A DNA stretch of 64,000 nt, from contig VNWV01000006.1 in the NCBI GenBank assembly GCA_009801085.1, positions 1,984,001-2,048,000 of the forward strand, given 5' to 3'. The position numbers and the translations under genes were made by a program. The stretch comes from Lasiodiplodia sp. COLG20 (taxonomy: Eukaryota; Ascomycota; Dothideomycetes; Botryosphaeriales; Botryosphaeriaceae). Shown here in pieces: positions 41,653 to 54,445 of this stretch (its first letter is position 1; each line of letters opens with the position of its first letter). The notes under the pieces were generated by a model. The model saw nothing but the letters and a program-made list of their open reading frames with translations. It had not been told where the DNA came from and did not search any database.

Positions 41653-41733
41653 GGGTAGCTGAAGCTATTGTCCAGATAAGAGTGTATAATTATTAATTGT
41701 ACATGCACATCCGGACGATACCTTCAACTCCCC
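41653..41733. repeat. 81-bp palindromic repeat, copy 3 (decayed)
   Basis: Same length as copies 1, 2 and 5, with several substitutions including transitions in both arms (for example GAAGCTATTGTCCAGA). Its right flank to about 41842 matches the right flank of copy 5 (57384-57489), including TGCTATTCTT and ACCCCTCT, so it belongs to a longer repeat. Confidence 0.8.
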
Positions 41734-42501
41734 ACATATGTTGCTTTTCGTAAAGAAAATTGCCGAAGCATAATTACGCCATATCTCAGGGACCTGCTAT
41801 TCTTAGCTGGAATTTCCCGCTCTAATACCCCTCTATAGTGCTTTACTGCATACTCTTTCATCGGGTGTGAGCTCACTGATGTGCCGGGCTTGAGATGTTC
41901 CGCGTGGACACTGGCTTGTGCATGTTCCTCCTCAACACACACAATTGCCGACCTGATTGCGGGGTATGCTGCGAAAAGTCCGACTCCATCACCATTCTCA
42001 GATACCGTTTGACCCCCCACTTCTTGCCACTGATCTACGTACGCGTCAGGTCTCGTATAGTGGTATTAAGGCTCCGGGTCCCGTATTCGGTCTGTGTGCT
42101 TACCTAAGAATAGCTAGTGATCCCCTCTAGCCCGACGCTAACGCCTCTAGTATATTAGTTATGGCGCTATTTAACGGTTTTAGCAGCCACGGCTAACCAA
42201 TGAAAGAACGGCTCTATCTACGGCCTTAAAGGGCGTGGAAATTGTGGGGTGATGATCGTTTTCGGGGTCTGATTGACTGATGCTTGAGTCGCGTCGTCGG
42301 GGCGAAGGAAGCAAATTCCCTGATCCTCTGACTAGTGGTGGAAACGCGCGCCTACTCGCCTTTCTGTTAATTAAGCGCCGGTTTTCCTTAGCAGCCATTT
42401 TTCTCGTTTATTCCCCTCTGACACCGGCCAGCCAAGCGGACGAGTTCACGACACCCCGCCCGGTCCTGCGACTACGGAGTCGAATACGCACGGCACGGAG
42501 G

Positions 42502-44001
42502 ATGGGCGGCGGCCTCAGCCCTCCACTGACCCTCCTCCTCGCATGGGCGATCGATCGGGAGCGGTATCCATACGGCGCGCGGCATGGCCACTTCATCATC
42601 ATCTTGATGGCCGTGTCGCTTTTCCTTACTCTCCTAGTAATCGCTTTGCGGTTGTGGGCGCGCTGCAGGATCAGACGCAACGCTGGGCTGGATGACTGGC
42701 TGATCGTGGCTGCAGTTGTAAGTTATGTCTGAAGAGCATCATATACAGTGTCTAACGAAAGGCAGCCGATCCTTCTCGGCTACGATGCTTGCCATGTTTT
42801 AGGTATACACAACCCCTACTTTCAACGACCGCCTCGCTCTAACCATTGCATCTAGGCTACTTTCTTTACGGTCTAGACCGCCACATCTGGGAATTGACCC
42901 AGGAACAAGCCATTCACAGCCGCATTATTACGTGGTGTATAGCCGTCAGCTACATGCTAATAACGGCGCTAACCAAGATCTCGATTCTTACATTCTACCG
43001 GCGCTTAAGTCATGGCACCTACACCACATCTTGGATCTGGACCGTGCGCGGCTTCATTGCCTTCGTCGCTGCTCTAGCGGTCACATTTGCGATTCTACTC
43101 TGCGCCGGCTGCCGGCCGTTCAAGGCCTTTTGGCTGAGGGTCGACATAGAATGGGTTATGAACAACGAGTACACCTGCTTCAACGAAGGCGTCAACTTCA
43201 TCGTCTTCGCCGTCATCAACGTCATCACCGATGCAGCCGTCTGCATCCTCCCGCTGCTCGTCCTGCGCCGCCTGCAGATGCCGAAGCGGCAGAAATGGGC
43301 CCTGAGCGCGCTCTTCGGCATCGGATTCTTGTAAGCAACCTCCCGGTCAAGCCTTTCTTCCCCCCAAAGACCCCAAAACCAGACACCACTGACAGTTCCC
43401 CAGCCTCTGCTTCTGCGGCATCATGCGCCTGGTCTGGCTCTACATCGTCTACTACACGACCTACGACCTGACGTGGACGACCAACTACATCTTCTCGTGG
43501 ACGCTGGTCGAGACGCACTTCTCCATCATCTGCGCGTCGGCGCCGGCCTTGAACGTCTTCTTCCGCCGCATCCTGCAGGCCACGACGCACCGCGACCCCA
43601 ACAGCAACCCCTCGCACCAGCGCAACGTGTACAGCACCATCGGCAGCGGCGGCTCCGGCGCTGCTGCTGCCAGTCGCCCTCGGCTCAACGTCGATGATGG
43701 AGGTGAAAGCGGCGAGAGCGGTATTTATATGGCCGACATGATTGCGTACAAGGCGGCCAAGGCGGAGGCGAGGAGGAGGGAGAGGGCGTCGTCGCTGTTC
43801 TCGGTGTCGGAGGAGAACAGCAAGGACGAGGGGAGTAGGAGAGGAAGTTGCATGACCGTTACGCACGAAGATAGGAGTAGCGGGAGCAGTGACGATGCAC
43901 TACCCGCAGTTGAAGAAGAGCAGCAACCGAGGAGTGGCAGAGGGAGCACAGACAGCATATTGAAGACGCACCACGTCGTTGTTGGAGGATTAGGCAAATG
44001 A
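42502..44001 (+). CDS. Fungal rhodopsin-domain (SAT4/PTH11-like) integral membrane protein
   Basis: Four exons (42502-42717, 42766-42802, 42856-43330, 43404-44001) give 441 residues. Introns are 48, 53 and 73 nt with GT-AG ends, and exon 2 is only 37 nt. About seven helices with the family's landmarks: RLWARCRIRRNAGLDDWLIV after helix 1, YGLDRHIWELT, ITALTKISILTFYRRL, the Cys-containing LLCAGCRPFKAFW, NVITDAAVCILPLLVLRRL and LPL-type helix ends, then a long Ser/Glu/Asp-rich cytoplasmic tail. The N-terminal CFEM domain of classical PTH11 receptors is absent. Likely a plasma-membrane sensor-like protein, ligand unknown. ATG 42502 is chosen, since translation from 42280 would add an unlikely basic leader. 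Confidence 0.88.
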
Positions 44002-44798
44002 GAGAAACTTTTTTGTTCTTCTTCACCGCCCTGTGGGTTCGCAAACGCCCCATGCCGTATACTTTCTCCGCCCAAACGCCACAACCACGTGGAAGCCCGC
44101 TTTCTTAGCGTGGATAGAGTGGCGAGATCGGCCGATCCTACGGTAGAGGATGTAACGGCTGGGCTGAGGCTCGCTTGGATCTGTCCGTCCGTCCCCCCCC
44201 AGCTGCAGATCATCCGGCTTGCTATTATTGTTCCCATGGTTCTGTCAAAAGACCGACACTCAGGGCAGATACTCATCTGTCCAAACGCAATCGCGCGCGC
44301 AGTTGGTCTAATTAGAGATCGCATAAGTAGATCAGGCGTGCGATTAGTATTTGACGATCCACTGATCGAACTACTAAAGTAGGTAGGATGGTGAGAAAAA
44401 AAGGGACGGGTGTTGGAAGGAAATAGGGGTAGCGCGGTCAACACCATGGCCGGTGCTTTTTCCACCTACCTTACTCGATATCTGACCTATATTTGGCCAG
44501 TGCTGGTCAGTGCCCTGTGCATTGAATCGCGTAGTTCACGCCATGTCTCAAAGCAATAGCACGCGCCCAAAAGGACGGACAATATCATCCACCTCGCCGA
44601 CACTTCAGCCGCATCCAGGTACAACACAACCGAGTTAGAGAACAAGCAGTGAAATAACCTCTAGCGCCGCGTGATGAGAAGCAATTCCCACCGCGCCAAG
44701 CTTCTAGACCCATCTAATCATAGTCGTCAACTTCTTTTTCTTTTCTTCTCTTTGAAAAATGTCCCGTTCTAGGGCGTCCCAGATTCAACGTAGGGAAA
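44002..44798. other. Convergent 3' region
   Basis: About 800 bp between the rhodopsin-domain gene and the GH3 gene, which converge. A minus-strand frame at 43725-44465 is antisense to the gene tail and looks spurious. Nothing else seen. Confidence 0.5.
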
Positions 44799-47598
44799 TC
44801 AAACAACCAACACCCCCTCCAACCTCAAATCCCTCGAACTCGCCGCCACCGCGACCGCAAACTCGCCCGACGGCAGCACCCACTTCTGCTGCTCGACACT
44901 CCAGAAGCTAGCGTCCTTCTCCCTCAAAACAAACTCGACGGCGCCGCTCTCGCCCGCCGCGAGGGCGATCTTCTCGAAGCCGCGCAGCTGGCGCGGCGGC
45001 GCGTCGGCGCTGCCGGCGGGCAGCGACAGGTAGAGCTGGACGACCTCGGCGCCGGCGACGTCGCCGGCGTTGGCGATGGTGGCGGTGACGGTGGCGAGTG
45101 GGGCGTATAGGTCGGAGACGGTCGAGGTGCCGTTGGTGTAGGTGGGGGTGTAGGAAGAAGAGCTGTTGCCTGCGGCGGCGGGAGTGACGGTGAGGGCGGA
45201 GTAGGTGAAGTTGGTGTATGCTAGGGGAAAAAAGACACAGTCAGCCATCCGATCCGGGAAGCGCGGGGAGGGGAAGAGGTAACTCACACAACCCAAACCC
45301 AAACTCAAACCGCGGCTCGATCCCCGCCTTATCAAAATGCCTGTAATCGATATACAGCCCCTCTTCAAACCCATCGTCGACGTCCGGCCCGTCGATCTTG
45401 ACCCCATAGTCCGCCTCCGCCTTCGCAATCGTGTACGGCAGCTTCCCGCTCGGACTCACCTCGCCGTACAGCACGTCCACCAGCGCGTTCCCTTGCTCCT
45501 GCCCGCCCAATCCGGCCCAAACCACCGCGACGACGTTCTCGTGCGACAGAATGCTCTCGAGAACGATGGGGCCGACCGAGTGCACGACGACGATGACGGG
45601 CTTGCCGGCGGCGGCCTCGGCGACGGCCGCGACCAGGTCGTTGCCGTGGTGCCACGGGTCGAGCGAGAGGCGGTCGCCCTCGCTGCCTTCGACGACGAGG
45701 TAGCCTTCGCCGGCGTCGGATGTGATGAAGACGAGGGAGGTGTCGGCGGCGGCGGCGGCGCTGGCGCCGGCGGTGGTGTCGTCGGTTGTGGAGGGGACGA
45801 TGGTGGTGCCGTCGGCGGTGGCGCGGGTGGTGAGGGCGTCGAGGGGGGCGATGAGGTACTGGGGGGTTGGGGTTAGCGTGCGTAGGGTGGATGTTGTGGA
45901 GCTGGTTGAAGGAGGGTGGATGGATGGTGGGTCAGGGTCTAGGTGCTGGGTAGACACTTACCGGGAACTCAGCGGTGCCGGAACCCCAGCCCATGGCCAG
46001 CGTGCCGTTGTTGCAAGCGCGGTCGACGCAGGCGTTCATGCCGTCGGGATTGACGATTGCGTCGTAGCCGATGACGGCCAGGCTCTTCGGCGCCTTGAGC
46101 GGCAGCGCCTTGTTCTCGTTCTTCAACAGGACGATGCCGTCCCTCGCGACGGCGCGGGCGATCTCGTTGTGCTGCGTCTGGGGCGCGGGGTAGCCGCCGG
46201 CCTGGCCGGGGGAGGCCCACGAGTTGAAGATAACCTCCGGATAGTCGGGCGTGTCCTGGCCGACGGCGTACCAGCCGGCGAGGATGCGCAGGACCATGTC
46301 GTCGAGGCGGCCCTGGGTGACGTTGCCGGCCTCCTCGATGGCGGCGGTCAGGTTGGCACCCCAGTACAGGGAGCCCGGCGTCTTGTTGTAGTCGGTGCCC
46401 GGCATCGACATGTCCAGACCGGCGTTGGCAGCTTCCACGGTGCTGTGCTGTGCGCCCCAGTCGGTCATGATGAAGCCCTGGAAGTCGAGCTCCTCCTTGA
46501 GAAGACCATTCATGGCTTTGTCGTTCTCGCAGGCCCAGGTGCCGTTAAGCTTGTTCTGTTGACGTGTTAACCAACCGTCTTCGTAACGGCCGAAATGGGC
46601 AACTTACGTAGGAGCACATGAAGGAGGTTGCTCCCGCCTTCACGGCATCCGCGAAGGGCCAGAGGTAGAGCTCGTGCATGGAGCGGTCATCGATGTCAGA
46701 CGAGATGGTCGTCCGGTTCAGCTCTTGCTCGTTGCCGATGTAGTGCTTCGCGCACGCCTGCACTCCGCCATCCTGCATGCCGACGATCGTCTCGTACATG
46801 GAGATACCGGCGAGGTAGGGGTCAGGCCCGAAACCCTCCCAGTTCCTACCGGCCTCGGGGTACTATTTTCCCACGTCAGCTGAAACATTCTCTGAAGAAT
46901 ATAATCCCCTCCCAATCCCGGAAGCACTCCATTGGTTCCCCCAATCCTCTCTCTCCGAAGCCACAAGACATATGGGAGCCGAGAGGGACCAGGGGGACCG
47001 ATAAAGTAAAAAAGAAAACCCCTCTCTCCCCCTAAAAATAGAAACAAAACTCACCTTCCCCAACGCACCCGCAACCGGGCCCAACTGCACATGGATCCCC
47101 AACCCCTTCGCCTCCTTGCCGAGCGCCAGACCGCGCTGGTAGATGAGCTCGCGGTCCCAGGTGCTGGCGGCCTGGATGCCGGCGGGCAGGGCGGAGACGT
47201 TGGCGGCGTAGCGCACGCCGAGCGGGCCGTCCTGCAGGCACAGGCTGGGGTAGCCGATCTTGGGCACCGCGTACGTGTTGCCCACGCAAGGGCCGTTGCC
47301 CCAACCCACGCCCGTCACGATGCCGATCTTTTCGGTCTGGTTGAGCTGCGCGAGCGCGGCACTGGCTTTGGTGTGGGCGGCGGCCCAGTCGATGTTGGGG
47401 GTGTGCGCGGCTGGTGGGGAAGGGTGTTAGCTGGATTGGTTGTTCTCTGGTGTTTGGTCTTTTTTTTTTCTTCTCTTTCTTTCTCTTTGCTGGCGACTTC
47501 TTGCAGTGTTGTTTGGGAGGGTTGAGGAGCTTACTTTGGGCATTGGCGATGGTGGCGCCGGTGGTGGCGAGCGCCACAGCCGTGGATAAGCCTTTCAT
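44799..47598 (-). CDS. Secreted GH3 beta-glucosidase
   Basis: Six exons (47598-47535, 47410-47055, 46862-46608, 46555-45962, 45858-45288, 45220-44799), 753 residues; every junction is GT-AG and in phase. The signal peptide [20 protein letters not shown] is followed by the GH3 N-terminal barrel. Landmarks: [58 protein letters not shown] and the catalytic nucleophile Asp257 in [11 protein letters not shown]. The second domain follows ([27 protein letters not shown]), then [15 protein letters not shown] and a fibronectin-III-like end. It should release glucose from cellobiose or beta-glucans outside the cell. N-x-S/T sites are frequent, fitting glycosylation. No PA14 insert. A TATATAT box lies 73-79 bp upstream of the ATG. 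Confidence 0.95.
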
Positions 47599-48876
47599 GC
47601 TTAGATATTATGCCTTGCGACTGAGGACACGGCTGGTGGACGGACCAGACTGGGCGGAGGAGGTGCACGCATATATACAGGCTGTCTTTCCCCTTTCAAT
47701 GCGGCTGAATGAGTACCGCGGAATTGACTGTTCGGGCAAGCATGGTGCAAGGTTTCTTCCGACTCGCGGACAATGTGGAGTGACCAAGTCATTGCCGCAC
47801 GCGATGCGTCGAGACTCGCGTGAACAAAGGCCATTACTTCTGCGAGTCGAGCGGGGATCGGCAAATAATATACAAGGGTGGCGGCGGGCGTGTGGAGGAG
47901 GCGCCAAGCGAGCGGGAATGAGGCCAGGAGGTCTGGGCGGGCGTCGGTTGCGTTGCATTAATTGGTGGATGAATCGGAGCGGGACAGACCGTCCGCTGTG
48001 GAGCGGTGGTTGTGATGGGGTAAAAAGGAGGGGCACCGCCGGAGCGTTTCTTGGACAGCCGTCGGGCTTGCCGGCAAGCAGGGGTCCACCGAAATGCAAT
48101 CTCCCACCTTAAAGCCTAAACACGGCTGCCTTTCCGAATCCGTGTCCGGAGACCCAATACCGGTCCGGAGCCGCTGTTTCGCGTGTTTCGAGGTCATGTT
48201 TAAGCTTTAAAAAAGACCCGTGTCCGGCATGTGCAGGAAACAGCCGGTGAGAACGTCATGGTCCACACCAGAGCAAAGACAATATAACGAATGCGAGCTC
48301 ATCACCTTCTGCCTTGCATGATATGCTCTGACACACGTCCAGGTACGATACCCCAATGGGACCGCTGTACTTACGCACATGTTTCGAACTCACCGCCGAT
48401 TTCACACCCACCGTACCGCATCAAGATGGCCATTGAGCGGACCCATATACAATATATTGCTTCTTAGCATCGCGTCATTATGCTCCTCGTTGTCAGTGAG
48501 CTAAGATGCATTCAGTGTCCGGTCTCTTCATCAGATCGACTGCTTCAGGAAGGACTGCGTACAACCGAGCTGGCCCGTACGTAAGCTGAACAACCTCGAT
48601 CATGCTGGTTGGTTGAGTGGCTGACCTTGCTCTTTCTCATGCTCTGTACCTGAACAAATACCCTCTGTTCGCCATTGCCTTCGTGCAATTCCGTTTTTAG
48701 CCTTCCGGACCACAACAAACAACCGCCAAAGAATCCACTCTTCTCCAATTCCCTCATGCGCATGATCCCAATTCTGACCGGAAGAACCCCCAACGCGCAC
48801 ATCCCAGGCCAACCAAAATCCCGCATCCAGTCCCTCCCTCCCATCCGCCCGCTATTCCCGCACCCAATCCCCCCCT
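47599..48876. other. Intergenic region between GH3 and DUF952 genes
   Basis: Upstream of the GH3 gene (carbon-source control would be expected here, but I did not identify a convincing site), then the 3' flank of the DUF952 gene. No gene or repeat recognised. Confidence 0.5.
47671..47677 (-). promoter_or_regulatory. TATA box of the GH3 gene
   Basis: TATATAT on the minus strand, 73-79 bp before the start codon at 47598, in the expected position for a short leader. Confidence 0.45.
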
Positions 48877-49230
48877 TCACGCACTCAACTCCGCCATCAA
48901 CTTCTCATCCACCGTCTCCCACGACTTGACCACCGCACTCAACGGAATCCCCGTCCCGTAGACATGCGGGAACAGCGCCCCGCCGCGGCTCGGTTCCCAC
49001 TTGACCGCGTCGCCCAGCTTGCCCAGGTCGACCTCGGCGACAACCAGGCCTTCCTGCCCGGCGAAGTATTTCTCAAACGTCTCTTTGACCGTGTCCGCCG
49101 CCGACAGGTGGATGTAGCCGTCCGTCAGGTCGATCGACGCGCCGGAGAAGGTGCCGCTGCGTTGCCAGGACGCCCATTGCTCGGCCGTCAGGATTTTGAA
49201 GGCGGTGGGGGAGGGGGCGGGCGTGGCCAT
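48877..49230 (-). CDS. DUF952-family small protein
   Basis: Single-exon, 117 residues, complete. The sequence follows the DUF952 pattern throughout: FKILTAEQWASWQRSGTFSG, ASIDLTDGYIHLSAAD, TFEKYFAGQEGLVVAEVD, LKWEP-like VKWEPSRGGALFPHVYG and PLSAVVKSW. The His in YIHLS and the FPHVYG segment are the conserved core. The family has an ADP-ribosyltransferase-like fold in bacterial members; its activity is not established. No signal peptide, so probably cytosolic. Start at the only in-frame Met near the domain. Confidence 0.9.
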   Translation of the reverse strand: MATPAPSPTAFKILTAEQWASWQRSGTFSGASIDLTDGYIHLSAADTVKETFEKYFAGQEGLVVAEVDLGKLGDAVKWEPSRGGALFPHVYGTGIPLSAVVKSWETVDEKLMAELSA

Positions 49231-49870
49231 TGTGGGTAGGTTGTTTGTGGGATGAGGGAGGCGTGGTTAGTTTTCGTGGGTTCGGCGCGTGGGGTGGTTG
49301 AGGAAGACGCGTTTTGTCGCGGTGGAGCGGGGGAGGGGCACGGCGCGTTGTCAGCGCTGCGAAGAAAAAAGATGTGCTGGGCAGGCGCTGATTGGCTGGG
49401 TCTACGCGGACTATACATAGGCACACCTTCAATACTTCAAGTCAGGATCAACAGCATTGGGCATGATTTGATGTAGTTCAACATGGAGATTAACGGCGAT
49501 TGCCACGGAGCCGAAGTTTGAAAGTTCGATTGATGAACTGTCATTGCAACTGCAGGGTGGTGAGTGAGCAGCGTCAATATTTTCAACCTCACCAGGTACG
49601 TGCCGCCTGCACCTCCGCGCCCCTCCTATCCCCAGCACTATAGAGACTACTATATTCATAAAGGCATCAAAAAATTTAAAATTTCCTAGAATAGCAGTTC
49701 CTCTTGAATCTTTTGCGTCCTCATGTTTCATTGCTATGTCGTTCTGCTGTATCGCTTCAGTATCAGATAACGTGTCTCTCCAAGGTTTCGTTCACTCAAG
49801 ATTTATTACGCCTACGCTCTTCTATTAGCCACTGGCTTTTTTCGATTTTGTTCATCTTTTTATCCTATCT
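49231..49870. other. Intergenic region
   Basis: DUF952 promoter and the 3' flank of the NLR gene. AT-rich toward the right. Nothing recognised. Confidence 0.5.
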
Positions 49871-52800
49871 CTAGTTCTGTTGAGCAATCTTCTTTTCTAT
49901 TTTCTCCCTTGTTCCACTTTTTAGCCGCTGCGCTACTTGCAACACTCGCTTGAGCATTTCCAAACTGAAAGGGCCTTCATGCTCGAGAATATGCTCTACT
50001 ATATCACATTGACCATATAAAGCCATGATAATTAGCGGAGATTCCTCATGCTGACCCGCATGTGTCTTCAAAAAGTTGAAAGCCGCACCACGCCTCTGCC
50101 TTTCAAAGGCATACGTAATGGGCAACTTCCCAACCTTGTCTTCGATCTTCGACTGTTTAGGCACGATAGCGAAGATGTACTCTGTTTTAGGTGCACTTCC
50201 TCCTTCTGCAGCGTAAGAGAGTACTCCGCGGCCTGCGTTGTCGAGAAAATCAACTTTGGCGTGTGCCTTCTCAACAAGAAATCTTGTCATTTCCAAGTTC
50301 GACCATCGTACCGCTAGGAACAGAGGCGTGCGTCCTTTTTTGTCTTTACTGTCGACTGATGCACCATACTCCAGCAGAAGGCTTGCATTTTCTGTGCAGC
50401 CAGACAACGCAACGGCCGCTAACGGTGTCCCACCCGCCCAGTCCTGTCGGTCCACATGTACCATGCCAGTACTAAGCAGATGTCTCATGCCATCTACCCT
50501 TTCGTATCGTGCAGCATAGAATATTGGAGTCCGACCCTGGCGGTCGGGGCAGTCAACATCAACAACACGTCTGTCCAGTGCTGCCCGTATCAGTGTCTGC
50601 ACAACCTTTCTCCTGTCGTATTCGATTGCATGGTGTAGTGGAGTCCTGCCGTGAAATGTCTCGGGACGATTGATAGTGACAGTCCCATGGTTCAGCGCTT
50701 CTCGTATTAACATCTGCGCAGCCTTCTCCCTGCCGTGTTTGATGGCATAGTGTAGTGGAGTCTCGCCCCGGCAGTCAGAAATATCAATATCGATACAACC
50801 GCGTTCCAGTGCTTCCTGCATTAACAGCTTAATGACACCATTCTTGCCGTACTTGATTGCGCAGTGTAGTGGAGATTGTCCCTCGGCGTCTTCGGTGGAG
50901 CAGCTTCTTGGGTCATGCCTAAGAAAAAATCCTAACGCACTGGTAATTCCGCATTCTGCAAGAACATGCGTAATTGGCGAGCCGTCAATCAAGCTTGACG
51001 GAGCCATCATCCTCCATCCGAGGCGTGCAGTGTCTCGCCAAGTATCCATTAGACTGGTTCCATTGAAGAAATCTGGAATATCTGACTGATCCCAACCACA
51101 ATTTTCCACTGCCTCAAGATGATAGCACAAATACTTTGATCCATAGAAGGCTACTGGTATCATCTGCTTTGAGTGCTGTGACATACTGGATTGGAATCTT
51201 ACTGGACCCCGTTTACGTTCAGAGGGTGTCTGCGAAATCCAGGTCGATATTTCAGCCGTTGTCAACACAGTGGGGGAAGACCACTGATCCGCAAGATCGG
51301 CAGTAAGACCAAATGAGTAGCAGCAACTTGGAAGCTTGCAGAGGCTCGTCGGGCTACTATTGAGAGCCCAACCTTCAGGGTGTTCGATCATTAGAGGACG
51401 ATGCCTCTCATTGAAAATCCTTGTATCTTCCAAATCCATAGCCTGAATGCACGCCCGCGATATCTGAAAGTGACCGAGGCCTGTCACCTTCATGGCCCGC
51501 GAGGTTGGCTCCAAACCGGCTGTTTCAGAGCCAGTCAAGTCGGCCAGTCCAGTTTCCATTAGAAACTCGTAAACAGACTGGTGGATAAATTGAACAATCT
51601 CTTCTGAATTTTTCGGGTTCGAAATCTGGCTTCGTATCTCAACTAGTCCTTTTGACAGCTTTGTAATCTTAACAGCCACCGCTTTGAGGGCTTGGAAATC
51701 GCGGTGCTCGCTGATCTTCGCAATATGAGGCTCTTCTGGCCCTAGGAGGAGGGCGTGCTGTATTGTAGCTAGAGTCGGAGGCTCTTTCGAGAAGCAAAGC
51801 CATTGAAATAGCTTCAGCGTTAAAGCCTGTTCCCTCATCTTCTGCTTTGTGATTCCATTGTCACCAAGTATTTTTGGCGAAATCAGCTGGCGGTAGAACT
51901 GGTAGAGATCGGACGGAGTCCTAGAGATTTGCTCTTGAATTTCCAACATGGTATCCATTTCGGTGAACATTTTGCCAACCTCCTTGATCATTAAGTTGGC
52001 CCACTGAAATGTTCGGCCTGTTTTTCTGATTATATCATCTTGCACTTTCGTCAAAATGTTGTCCTGGATCCCAACACTTTGGTCAGGCTTGAGCTTGTGG
52101 CGAACGAACACGGACAGGTCCTCTGCATTGTGCAGATCCACTTCAATTATGAATTCGTGCTCCTGCCCCACAATTATGGGATAAGAGCGACAAGAGAAGC
52201 AGATTCTGAGAGAGCAGTGAATGCCATCTGTGGTCTTCTTTGCGGTGTTCTCGATGGCTCGAAAGAATTGCATTAACTCCATGGCATTGCTTTGCCCAGC
52301 CTCATCTAAGGCATCCGCCAAGATGATAATTGGAAACCCTATCGAGGTGGCCTCGAAGATAATAGAGGATAGGAAGTCTCGAAGCTCCTGCATCTCCCAC
52401 TTGAACTTATCACCAAGTGTTGATCGACCCTTGGTAAACTTTTCGAATATCTCATGGCAGAATTGAGGAATTTCCGGCAGTAACTGATTCAGCAGAGCGC
52501 TGTAGAATCCAAAGAGCGACCGTTGAACTTCTAAGCCCGTCCCGTGGAAGAAGAAAGATGCCACTATTGGGCTCGCAATACTGGGGTTTTCACGATCCAA
52601 TGCGTCGGTAAGATACTTCATTAATGACGATTTTCCGGAGCCTGGTTGTCCTCGAATCCATAGGGTTCCCGTTCGACTTCCTTCCCATGTCCGGAAGATT
52701 GGATGGCTCTCAATCCATTTGCAAGTGCCGGGTACTAAGTCGATGCTACGCTCCCGAGACTCCTGGTTTTCGATAGCTAAAGACCTTATGCACTCTAAGA

Positions 52801-54445
52801 ATGGTCACTTAGTATTGGTAATGAATGATCTGATTTCATGATTCACTAACCAGATTGAGAATCAGTCAGAGTGGAGCGAATTCTCCCTGATGCTGATCAA
52901 TACACATCCTTCTCTCGGCAGTCGGAAGTAAGACTGTACCACTCTTGCTTTTTGGAAGTTCATCCTTAATACGCTTCAGGTGCCCAGACACCGTTGCGTA
53001 GTAAGGGTCTTCTCGATGAGGAAATTTGACGACTTCAGAGTGCGTCCGATTGATTGGCTCAACAAAGTGGTTATCATGCTCTGAGGAACGCGCCCGACCA
53101 TTTGTAGCAGAGTGCGGATCCACGAGCAGTGCGTCCGGACCCGTCATACTCCATTTCGAGTCCACCTGACCATGGTTAGCATGACGGCATAGAAGGGGAG
53201 TTCCAAGCCCGTGCATACCAGTCTGGCCGTAGGTGACTCCTTTGTCTCGTAGTACCAGTATTTCAAAATCGATCTAGAGGCGAGATCGAATGGTTCCTTT
53301 TGCCGGCGTAATGTTTCTGAAGTGCCTTTGAGTGATTTCACAAGATCTTCATTTGGTTTCCCCTCCACCATGGGGATGAGCGACTCGATGTTCATTCCTA
53401 ATGTCGGAACGGCAAAGAAGAGGGCTGCCCGTAAAGACTGAATATTTGTCTTGTAATCTTCTGCTTGAGATTCGTTCATATTAATGACAGCCTTCCAAAA
53501 TGATCTCAATTAGCATAAGAACCATAAAGGAAAGACACTGACAACGTACTTGCTTGACGACTAAACCACCCAGACTGTGTCCAATAAGGACGAGTGGCCT
53601 GGTTGAACCCTGCAGCGAGTTAGAGAAGCCGATCAGATATGCGTGATACCTTACCTGTCTACTTGGCCTGATTTCCTTTATCGACTGCTGGAACTGTATT
53701 CCAAGGTCTGTGATGTTCTCGAAGGATTTGCTATTGACTGATTCAGCATCATAGCCGTATATGAAAATGCGAGATTGAGGAAGATCTTCTGGCAGAGCGT
53801 CGCGAAGCCACATGAACGAGCTATTTTTGCTCTTGAATGACCCAAACGCATGACCACCAAGACCAGATACAGCGATGCAACTATGCCAGATCAGTAAATT
53901 TTCAGAAATTTAGATGTCTTGTCTTACTCCAGAAAACATGTCGAGTCAGAATCAGAATGCAGAGGCGTGAAACCACGGAAGTGGGTATCCAGAACCAGTT
54001 TGTCATTCACCGTGGAAACCCAAAAAATCTCTGTCGACGACTGTAGAAATTCAGGAATTCCACTGAAGCTGACCGTAGCGATTTTCTTCTCTGGGCGACG
54101 TGGATTTGCTGCAAGCGAGTGTACCTCTACTTTTATCGATTCAGGTATGTCGAAGGCCTCCCGTAGTAACTTAGGGATCTCCGACATATCAGTATCAGCG
54201 GGTATGCCTTGAAGCCTGTACGTCGCAAGTGATTTTCCCGTAGCTCTAACATTGGCTGTGCCGTGATTGGGTTTCCCTGTGGGGCGGATATCCGAAACTG
54301 AAAGTTTGTGGGCTTCATCTTGCGCGAGAGGCTTGGGAAAACCGACGCCGGGTCTTTTGGATGGAAAGAATACCCGATAAAAAGCCCCTAGAGCAATGCC
54401 AAAGACGAAAAGATTGACGAGTGCCAACGCGAGCAATGGCAGCAT
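49871..54445 (-). CDS. NLR: SesB-like alpha/beta hydrolase - NACHT - ankyrin repeats
   Basis: Seven exons: 54445-53928, 53880-53655, 53609-53550, 53491-53219, 53165-52940, 52886-52851 (or from 52892), 52794-49871; about 1420 residues, all phases closed, introns 46-56 nt. A hydrophobic N-terminal helix (LALALVNLFVFGIALGAFY) precedes a SesB-type hydrolase: CIAVSGLGGHAFGSFK, SRIFIYGYDAES and the nucleophile elbow GHSLGG (Ser260). The NACHT follows: P-loop GQPGSGKSS (about 497-505), Walker B IIILADALDEAG (about 604-615), then FIHQSVYEFL of the winged-helix region. Ankyrin-type repeats fill about 1056-1386 (SPLHCAIKYGKNGVIKLLMQ; TPLHYAIKHGREKAAQMLI). Fungal NLRs of this layout detect non-self through variable repeats and trigger cell death through the N-terminal effector. 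The gene looks intact. The continuous 916-codon frame is only the last exon's 3' part. Confidence 0.88.

Larger units (their letters stand above)
41021..42501. other. Repeat-bearing intergenic region
   Basis: Holds palindrome copies 2 and 3, then about 700 bp of TA-rich, decayed-looking sequence and the promoter of the rhodopsin-domain gene. The latter's frame stays open upstream to 42280. No other gene recognised. Confidence 0.55.

Noticed and set aside
43225..43866. 213-codon minus-strand frame
   Set aside because: Antisense to the rhodopsin-domain gene, crossing its intron; composition-driven.
45337..46570. Long plus-strand frames of 179 and 282 codons
   Set aside because: Antisense to the GH3 catalytic exons; Val/Gly/Asp-rich shadow.
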